From Desulfobacterales bacterium (GTDB lineage Bacteria > Desulfobacterota > Desulfobacteria > Desulfobacterales > JASFBJ01): a stretch of DNA of 13,497 nt. Location: contig JASFBJ010000070.1 in assembly GCA_030149585.1 (NCBI GenBank), positions 1-13,497 of the forward strand, given 5' to 3'. Under the pieces are notes generated by a model, which saw only the letters and a program-made list of their open reading frames with translations, did not search any database and was not told where the DNA came from. Positions 1 to 5,510 of this stretch are shown piece after piece. Positions within the stretch are counted from its first letter, which is position 1. Each line of letters opens with the position of its first letter. Position numbers and translations under genes: made by a program.

Positions 1-133
1 TGTAGTATTCTAAAATTCTACGTTATACGAAAGCGGCGCAAATGTCTCGAAAAAATGGCCTCCCCAAAATCCGTTATAATCAGTTTTTTTCCAAGAGGCT
101 TTCTTAACGATTACATTGATTGCTGCCATTGCT

Positions 134-462
134 TTTTAGGAGGGGGATTTGCCCTTTACATTTCCTGAAGAATTCCACTCATACGGTTCCTCGTATGCTA
201 ACGCACTCAGGTTTCCCTGATCAGCGAAAGCATAACCAAACAGGCGACAACTACCCTGACACATAGGGGTAGTATCCAATGTTCACAACTATACATTTTT
301 CGGGGCTCAATCACACGGCCTACATTCTTGTTTCGTCCGGCTTCGGACTCTCCTCACGGAGTTTACCCTCGGACGTCTCTACTGACCTGCTGGCTAAGCT
401 TTAGTCAGGTGGGACTTTCGCAGTACCATACGCCTCATTTCTCAACGCCAGAGTAAGCTCTG
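134..462 (-). ncRNA. Large structured RNA, possibly the 5' part of a group II intron
   Basis: Read on the minus strand, this stretch folds into a series of local hairpins. They include 449-462 (5-bp stem), 350-361 (CTCC-GTGA-GGAG), 335-348 (GTCCG/CGGAC), 251-272 (CTACCC/GGGTAG), a long nested hairpin at 195-233 closed by a GAAA loop, and 181-196 (ATACG/CGTAT). GTGA and GAAA are GNRA tetraloops only when read on the minus strand, which sets the orientation. Dense hairpins with GNRA loops and a GGAACCGTATGAG-type segment are typical of domains I-IV of bacterial group II introns. I could not identify a GUGYG 5' end, a domain V, or a reverse transcriptase, which would lie beyond the left edge. 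Other mobile-element RNAs (for example IscB-type guide RNAs) are possible. That it is structured is fairly sure; the family name is not. Boundaries are approximate. Confidence 0.45.
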
Positions 463-1061
463 TAAAAAATCTGCTTTATCTCTAAAAATCTTACAACGCT
501 CAATTCCACGCGCGATAATCCAGTCCACCTTAAATTGTTATACATTTCTTTTGTATTCTGATGACAACTCAAGTATAAGAATTAAATTCAAAGAAAATAT
601 ATTTTTTTGATATTTAAAGAAAAGTAGATTCAAAACTCACAACATAACTAAACTGGCAACATAACGTCCCCTATCCACTATGCCCACTGTTTATAATATT
701 TTTATGAAACATATACTATGCAAATTGCAAAGCGGAGTTTATATTTGGGATAATTATGGTTGGTTATAAATTCCAACCGTCTTTTGCGATAATAGCATTA
801 TTTTATCAAAATAGTATTATAAAAAAAATTTATTAAATAAACCTGTTGAACTTCTAAAATATTACTGTTATGGATAAAAAAATTAATTTTCAGCAGGAAA
901 CCTTTTCAAACATTCTTAAAAGTCCTCAGGTTCAATATAGAAACCAAACACCTTAGAAAGGTTAATTTTTGCGTTTTCCCGCTGTCCCTTAACATCATTC
1001 ATAGGTGATGACCTTTTAAAAATAAAAACTATGAAAAATTTTAGAAAAGGAGAGTATTAAA
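463..1061. other. AT-rich intergenic region with hairpins, no gene seen
   Basis: Nearly 600 bases with no credible reading frame on either strand. The left part may still contain flanking sequence of the structured RNA. A perfect 6-bp hairpin, GGTTGG/CCAACC with a 9-base loop, lies at 758-778. It is followed by a weak T-rich stretch and could be a poor terminator for transcripts entering from the left. The right half is the leader of the cold-shock gene and contains a small hairpin at 993-1010 (CATCA/TGATG). Confidence 0.5.
846..874 (+). promoter_or_regulatory. Candidate sigma-70 promoter for the cold-shock gene
   Basis: TTGAAC (846-851) is followed after 17 bases by TATGGA (869-874), with a TG at 866-867 that makes an extended -10. 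Transcription would begin near 881, giving a leader of about 180 bases before the start codon. Long structured leaders are characteristic of cspA-type genes, which supports the assignment. The -10 matches the consensus only partly, and the surrounding DNA is AT-rich, so chance matches are easy. Confidence 0.35.
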
Positions 1062-1265
1062 ATGGCAAATGGAACTGTAAAATGGTTTAGCAACAAAAAA
1101 GGCTTTGGTTTTATTGAACAGGAAGATGGCGGACCAGATGTGTTTGTTCACCACTCCGCAATTGAAGGAAGCGGGTTTAAGTCTCTTAATGAAGGAGACC
1201 GCGTTACCTTTGACATTGAACAGGGAGGAAAAGGCCCGGCTGCAGTTAAAGTTTTAGTAGTATAG
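1062..1265 (+). CDS. Cold-shock protein, CspA family
   Basis: A 67-residue single cold-shock domain, the usual full length for the family. It is a cytoplasmic OB-fold protein that binds single-stranded RNA and DNA and acts as an RNA chaperone. RNP1 is seen as KGFGFI (residues 13-18) and RNP2 as VFVHH (27-31), with the family's GTVKWF opening at residues 4-9. The ATG start has a good ribosome binding site, AAAGGAG at 1046-1052. It appears monocistronic, with a terminator just downstream and a long leader upstream. Cold or growth-phase control through the leader is likely by analogy with cspA, but the sequence does not show it directly. The family is unmistakable. Which paralogue it is (CspA, CspC or another) cannot be told from one copy. 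Confidence 0.97.
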   Translation: MANGTVKWFSNKKGFGFIEQEDGGPDVFVHHSAIEGSGFKSLNEGDRVTFDIEQGGKGPAAVKVLVV

Positions 1266-1290
1266 CTGATTAATAAAAAAATAAATTAAA

Positions 1291-1326
1291 AGGGCATCCA
1301 GATTATTTTGAATGCCCTCTTTTTTT
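1291..1326 (+). terminator. Rho-independent terminator of the cold-shock gene
   Basis: A 7-bp stem, AGGGCAT (1291-1297) and ATGCCCT (1312-1318), is followed after one base by a run of seven T (1320-1326). It sits 25 bases after the stop codon and is the clearest intrinsic terminator in the window. Confidence 0.9.
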
Positions 1327-1647
1327 CAAAATTACCAAATCTGAAGTTCCCCTTTGAAAAAGGTGTAATTTTTTTTGCGATATCAGATAGTTGATGTATT
1401 TACAGGTTTTGCGCGAGCCCTAAATATATTTTTATTGTTTGAAGTAGTTCTTTAGCCCCCTAAATAAGTTGGAAACATTTGCTTCAATCAATGAAGCTAC
1501 ATAGCTTTAGCCAAAATGTCCAAAAACAGACTTTTAAAGGCTCTTCAAAGTCTGTATAAAAACTATATTAAATTAGAAAAAAAGAACAACGAGTTCAAGG
1601 CAGAAACTAAAACTCTCTAAAATAAGGGGAGCAATCCGAAAACGCTC
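1327..1647. other. Intergenic region between the terminator and the MFS gene
   Basis: About 320 AT-rich bases without a convincing gene. It contains the 9-bp inverted repeat at 1526-1555 (listed separately). A 34-codon frame, 1516-1620, is rich in Lys and Asn, has no ribosome binding site and is probably not translated. It ends 27 bases before, and in the same frame as, the transporter. No good promoter for the transporter was found. Confidence 0.4.
1526..1555. repeat. 9-bp inverted repeat, terminator-like on the minus strand
   Basis: ACAGACTTT (1526-1534) pairs perfectly with AAAGTCTGT (1547-1555) around a 12-base loop. Read on the minus strand, the stem runs directly into TTTTT, which is the form of an intrinsic terminator, although the stem is AT-rich. 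No minus-strand gene lies upstream of it now, so it may be a relic at the edge of the inserted transporter segment. Confidence 0.35.
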
Positions 1648-2883
1648 ATGAACCCATCACAATCAAGTAACCCTGAATCGCTATCTTCCACAAAGGGCAT
1701 TGATCGCAAGTTACCGAGCGGTATTTGGGTACTCGGATTTGTCTCGCTATTTATGGACATATCATCCGAGCTTGTTCACAGCCTCTTGCCGATATTTATG
1801 ACCACGGTGATAGGTGCATCCATGGTCACGGTAGGGATTATTGAGGGCTTTGCCGAGGGCATTGCTGCGATCACAAAGGTGTTTTCGGGCGCGGTCAGTG
1901 ATTACTTCAGGAAACGCAAATTTCTCGCTGTGACCGGGTATGCATTGGGAGCCCTAACCAAACCGGTATTTCCACTCGCAACAACCATTGGATGGGTGTT
2001 CAGCGCACGATTTGTCGATCGTATCGGCAAAGGCATTCGCGGCGCGCCCCGTGATGCGCTGATCGCCGATATTACTCCAACACCACTTCGAGGTGCGGCC
2101 TATGGCCTGCGCCAAGCGCTCGATTCAGTAGGGGCATTTGTCGGGCCTTTGCTGGCGGTTGTTTTTATGATCTTGTTCGCGAACAACATAAAAGCGGTGT
2201 TGTGGGTAGCTGTGATCCCCGCGTTTATCGCGGTATTTCTGCTGATTGTCGCGCTTCGCGAACCTGAGCCGACAGAAAGTACCACAAGTTCCAGAAATCA
2301 CCTGACGTTAAGGGATGCCAAACGCCTGCCCCTCAGATACTGGCTTATCGTTATGCTGGGAGCCGTCTTTGCTCTTGCCCGCTTTAGTGAGGCCTTTCTG
2401 ATTCTTCGTGCTCAAGACGTCGGACTTGCTATCGCTTATGTGCCTGCAATTATGATTGTGATGAATATTGTCTACTCATTATTTGCCTATCCCGCGGGCG
2501 TGGCGGCTGACCGACTTTCAGCGAGAAAGCTATTAATGTTCGGCCTTGGATTACTCGTCGTCGCTGATGTCATGTTAGCGATGGCCACTTCACCTTGGCT
2601 TGCCTTCCTTGGTGCGGCGTTCTGGGGACTACATATGGCATTCACCCAAGGCTTGTTGTCGAAACTTGTTGCCGATACAGCACCCTCTGAGCTTCGCGGG
2701 ACGGCCTTCGGGGTGTTTAATCTGGTAAGTGGTGTGGTGCTGTTGCCGGCAAGCGTTATCGCAGGGTCATTATGGAGCAGTTACGGTGCCTCGGCTACAT
2801 TTATTGCCGGAGCATCATTTGCAGCTCTCGCGGCAATAGGGTTGCTCCTTTACCGTCCTAAAGCGCGGGTTACAGGCACATAA
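1648..2883 (+). CDS. MFS transporter, substrate unknown, probably horizontally acquired
   Basis: A 411-residue integral inner-membrane protein with about 12 hydrophobic segments, the normal size for the major facilitator superfamily. The cytoplasmic loop between helices 2 and 3 has the motif A form GAVSDYFRKRK (81-91), and a degenerate copy, AGVAADRLSARK (283-294), is in the second half, as expected from the internal duplication. A strongly conserved-looking block, DRIGKGIRGAPRD, is at 124-136. Substrate and direction cannot be read from the sequence, though drug or metabolite export is common in the family. The ATG is the first in frame after a TAA at 1618-1620. The best ribosome site (AGGGGAG, 1625-1631) is 16 bases away, which is long. 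Composition differs from its surroundings: one 60-base line (2041-2100) counts 65% GC, against 25% in a line of the icd gene. This suggests import. No partner gene is adjacent. Confidence 0.88.
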   Translation: MNPSQSSNPESLSSTKGIDRKLPSGIWVLGFVSLFMDISSELVHSLLPIFMTTVIGASMVTVGIIEGFAEGIAAITKVFSGAVSDYFRKRKFLAVTGYALGALTKPVFPLATTIGWVFSARFVDRIGKGIRGAPRDALIADITPTPLRGAAYGLRQALDSVGAFVGPLLAVVFMILFANNIKAVLWVAVIPAFIAVFLLIVALREPEPTESTTSSRNHLTLRDAKRLPLRYWLIVMLGAVFALARFSEAFLILRAQDVGLAIAYVPAIMIVMNIVYSLFAYPAGVAADRLSARKLLMFGLGLLVVADVMLAMATSPWLAFLGAAFWGLHMAFTQGLLSKLVADTAPSELRGTAFGVFNLVSGVVLLPASVIAGSLWSSYGASATFIAGASFAALAAIGLLLYRPKARVTGT

Positions 2884-2962
2884 GCTGCTTTAAAATGCGG
2901 CGTTCGTGATCATTGGATTGGTTGGGGATTTCGGCACCAGTATGACAACCGGCTTCATTTAG

Positions 2963-3037
2963 TTGCCAACAATTCCCAATTTTTAATATGAATACCTTAA
3001 TTTTCCTTATGTGAAACAAGTATTCATGGTAGAATAC
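2963..3037 (+). promoter_or_regulatory. Candidate promoter with three GAATAC boxes upstream of the SprT-like gene
   Basis: TTGCCA (2963-2968) and TATGAA (2987-2992) are 18 bases apart. A second candidate is the extended -10 TGGTAGAAT (3027-3035). Overlaid on these are three copies of one box: ATGAATAC (2988-2995), its exact reverse complement GTATTCAT (3020-3027), and GAATAC (3032-3037). The last two form the palindrome GTATTC-N6-GAATAC, which covers the second -10. Such an arrangement suits a repressor acting on the gene at 3078, but the regulator is unknown. Confidence 0.4.
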
Positions 3038-3077
3038 ATCACTTATTTTATAAAAAACGGCAAAGAGAGAAAAGTAA

Positions 3078-4205
3078 TTGCGTATGGACTTACCAACAAA
3101 ACCTAAAAAAATTCTTATTCAAGAAGAATTGGAATATCGTATTCTGCATGGGCTATCCTGTGAATGGGAAAGCGCCCTGTCGGATCTAAGCTCTTTTGAC
3201 AGAAAAAAGCTGCAAAAGCCCTTGTTTTGTATCAGGGATATGAATGGCAGATGGGGATACTGGTCCGAAGAAAAAAATGAGATCGGCCTGAGTAGAAATC
3301 TTGTTCTTAACCATTCATGGGATGCTGTGCGTGAAATTCTTCTGCATGAAATAGCCCATCAATTTGCCTTTCAAGTACTTGGTGCCCGCAATGAATCTCC
3401 GCACGGTCAAAAATTCAAAAGGGCCTGTTATTTACTCAGGGCAGATTCAAAGGCTTCAGGAAATTACAAACCACTGGATGAATTGATATCGCAAGGTGCG
3501 GCAGGCCCTGAAGATAAAATTTTACAGAGGGTCAAAAAGCTCATGGCGCTGGCCCAGAGCCAAAATCAACATGAAGCGGAAGCAGCCATGGCAAAGGCGC
3601 ATGAATTCATAGCAAAATATAATCTGGATCTTCTGACCAGGCATGAAAACCGTAATTTTGTCAGCGTTTTTATCGGCAGCCCTGCTCTGCGTCATTTTCG
3701 CGAAGACTATACTCTTTCCCGTTTAATACAAAATTTTTATTTTGTACATGGAATCTGGGTTCCAGCTTATGTAATGGAAAAAGGCAAAATGGGACGAGTG
3801 CTTGAAATCAGCGGAACTATCCAGAATATAAAAATAGCAAGCTATATTTATGATTTTGTAAAACATTTTATTGACTCTAAGTGGCATACGTACAACCGGC
3901 GAAAAGGCTTGAATCGATATCGCAAGACTGATTTCGCACTTGGTGTGATAGAAGGATTTAGTTTAAAACTGCAATTGCAAAATAAAAAACAAAACAAGGT
4001 TGAAAATAAGCTTGCGCTTGTCAAAATTCAGGATTCTTTATTGCAAAAACATACTGATTATAAATATCCGTACACCTCCAAGATCAGAGGAAAGGCCTTG
4101 AGAGAGGATAAAGATGTGCTGCAAGATGGAATAAGTGTAGGAAAAAAACTTATTATTTATAAAGGAGTCACAGAAAAAGGAATAAGCCAAAGACTCTTGA
4201 ATTAA
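3078..4205 (+). CDS. SprT-like metalloprotease domain fused to a DUF2786 region
   Basis: A 375-residue soluble protein with no signal peptide or membrane segment. The N-terminal part (about 15-120) resembles SprT-like zinc proteases: HEIAH at residues 90-94 gives two zinc-ligand histidines and the catalytic Glu91, and His109 in a SPHG context is the likely third ligand. Residues about 146-186 match the DUF2786 helical domain. The remainder resembles the C-terminal part that accompanies DUF2786 in phage and prophage proteins. SprT/Spartan relatives cleave proteins crosslinked to DNA; that this protein does so is inference. Start: TTG at 3078 lies 8 bases after a weak AAAGAGAG site (3062-3069), whereas ATG at 3084 is 14 bases away. 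Either is possible and only two residues differ. It stands alone, between an imported-looking transporter and the convergent icd gene, which fits an accessory or prophage-derived gene. No terminator hairpin was seen after it. Confidence 0.8.
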   Translation: MRMDLPTKPKKILIQEELEYRILHGLSCEWESALSDLSSFDRKKLQKPLFCIRDMNGRWGYWSEEKNEIGLSRNLVLNHSWDAVREILLHEIAHQFAFQVLGARNESPHGQKFKRACYLLRADSKASGNYKPLDELISQGAAGPEDKILQRVKKLMALAQSQNQHEAEAAMAKAHEFIAKYNLDLLTRHENRNFVSVFIGSPALRHFREDYTLSRLIQNFYFVHGIWVPAYVMEKGKMGRVLEISGTIQNIKIASYIYDFVKHFIDSKWHTYNRRKGLNRYRKTDFALGVIEGFSLKLQLQNKKQNKVENKLALVKIQDSLLQKHTDYKYPYTSKIRGKALREDKDVLQDGISVGKKLIIYKGVTEKGISQRLLN

Positions 4206-4247
4206 AAAAGAGCCAGTCTATCTATAATTGTCTATCCCTTAATTACC

Positions 4248-5468
4248 CTATTTAATATTTGCAATAATGGCATCAGCAAATTCTTTGCAGCCCAGTTTTT
4301 TTGCCCCTTTCATCTGCATTGCAAGGTCCTCTGTTACGGTTTTGTTTTTAATGGTATGCTGAATCGCGGATCTGATTTTTTGGGCAGAATCAACCCATCC
4401 AATAAAATCAAGCATCATGGCGCATGTTAGAATTAATGAACCTGGATTGGCCAGATTTTTACCAGCGATTGATGGTGCTGTGCCGTGAACAGGCTCAAAA
4501 ATAGCGTTTTCATAGCCAAGATTTGCACCAGGTGCGAGTCCAAGCCCTCCAACCTGTGCTGCAAGCGCGTCTGAAAGATAGTCGCCATTTAAATTTGGTG
4601 CGGCAATTACATGATACTCTTCCGGTTTTATAAGAACATCCTGAAAAAGCATGTCCGCGATACGATCCTTTATTATGATTTTATTTTCAGGACAATTTCC
4701 CTGATATTGTTCAATAAGATCTTTTTCCGTAATAGTATTTTCATTAAACAGTTCTTTTGCAATTTCATATCCCCACTTTCTAAAAGCTCCTTCCGTATAT
4801 TTCATGATATTGCCTTTATGCATCAGTGTTACACTCGAAAGTTTTTTTTCAATAGCATAAGAAATCGCCCTTGCAACCAGCCGTTTTGAATTTCCTTCAC
4901 TGATAGGTTTTATTCCTATACCTGAGTCTTTGGGCAGGGCTTTGCCTGTTTTTTTTCTGATAAATGATATAATCTCACTGGCTTCTTTTGTACCGGCTTC
5001 CCACTCAATTCCTGAATATACATCTTCGGTATTTTCTCTGAATATGACCATTTTTATTTTTTCAGGATGTTTCATAGGACTTGGTACAAAATCAATATAT
5101 TCAATAGGCCGGATATTAGCATATAGATCAAAGGTCTGACGCAAATGAACATTAAGGCTTCTTATTCCACCGCCCACCGGCGTTGCCAAAGGCCCTTTAA
5201 CTGCAATGGAATATTTTTTTATCGCGTCTATACTTTCTTGCGGCAAATATTCTCCGGTCGCCTTATAGCTTTTTTCTCCACCAGGAATTTCAAGCCATTG
5301 AATATTTTTTTTACCATTATATGTAAATATGATAGACTTATTAACAACCTTTTGTGCTGCATCCCATATTTCAGGGCCTATTCCATCTCCTTTAATATAA
5401 GGAATAACAGGCTCATCAGGTATAATCATATTTTCATTTTTTTTAAATTGTATTATATTATCAGCCAT
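4248..5468 (-). CDS. icd: Isocitrate dehydrogenase, type I, probably NAD-dependent
   Basis: A 406-residue cytoplasmic enzyme that oxidatively decarboxylates isocitrate to 2-oxoglutarate. It aligns by eye with E. coli Icd along its whole length. Isocitrate-binding residues are kept: Ser104, Asn106, Arg110, Arg120, Arg144, Tyr151 and Lys218, as are the metal-binding aspartates 272, 296 and 300. Ser104 matches the serine phosphorylated in E. coli. The coenzyme pocket differs. Where E. coli has Lys344, Tyr345, Val351, Tyr391 and Arg395, this protein has Ser333, Ile334, Ala340, Glu380 and Met384, so the contacts to the NADP 2'-phosphate are gone. Ile and Ala at two of these positions are the same as in E. 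coli Icd engineered to use NAD. A TAAGG ribosome site precedes the ATG by 8 bases. The gene begins 42 bases after the aconitase stop, so the two are almost certainly co-transcribed. The DNA is notably AT-rich. Confidence 0.95.
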   Translation of the reverse strand: MADNIIQFKKNENMIIPDEPVIPYIKGDGIGPEIWDAAQKVVNKSIIFTYNGKKNIQWLEIPGGEKSYKATGEYLPQESIDAIKKYSIAVKGPLATPVGGGIRSLNVHLRQTFDLYANIRPIEYIDFVPSPMKHPEKIKMVIFRENTEDVYSGIEWEAGTKEASEIISFIRKKTGKALPKDSGIGIKPISEGNSKRLVARAISYAIEKKLSSVTLMHKGNIMKYTEGAFRKWGYEIAKELFNENTITEKDLIEQYQGNCPENKIIIKDRIADMLFQDVLIKPEEYHVIAAPNLNGDYLSDALAAQVGGLGLAPGANLGYENAIFEPVHGTAPSIAGKNLANPGSLILTCAMMLDFIGWVDSAQKIRSAIQHTIKNKTVTEDLAMQMKGAKKLGCKEFADAIIANIK

Positions 5469-5510
5469 TTAATTCGCCTTAAGATCATATCATTATTTGC
5501 TATTTATTTA

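Noticed and set aside
15..60. Integron attC-like site suggested by CGTTATAC
   Set aside because: The core does not fit GTTRRRY and no matching partner arm was found.
10..129. 39-codon minus-strand frame downstream of the structured RNA
   Set aside because: It is preceded by a pyrimidine-rich CCCCCTCC stretch rather than a ribosome site, is short, and resembles no reverse transcriptase or other family I know.
1516..1620. 34-codon plus-strand frame before the MFS gene
   Set aside because: It has no ribosome site and Lys/Asn-rich content expected from AT-rich DNA, and it overlaps an inverted repeat.
2988..3037. GAATAC boxes as LexA sites
   Set aside because: They fit neither the CTGT-N8-ACAG nor the GAAC-N4-GTTC form, so no known SOS box could be assigned.
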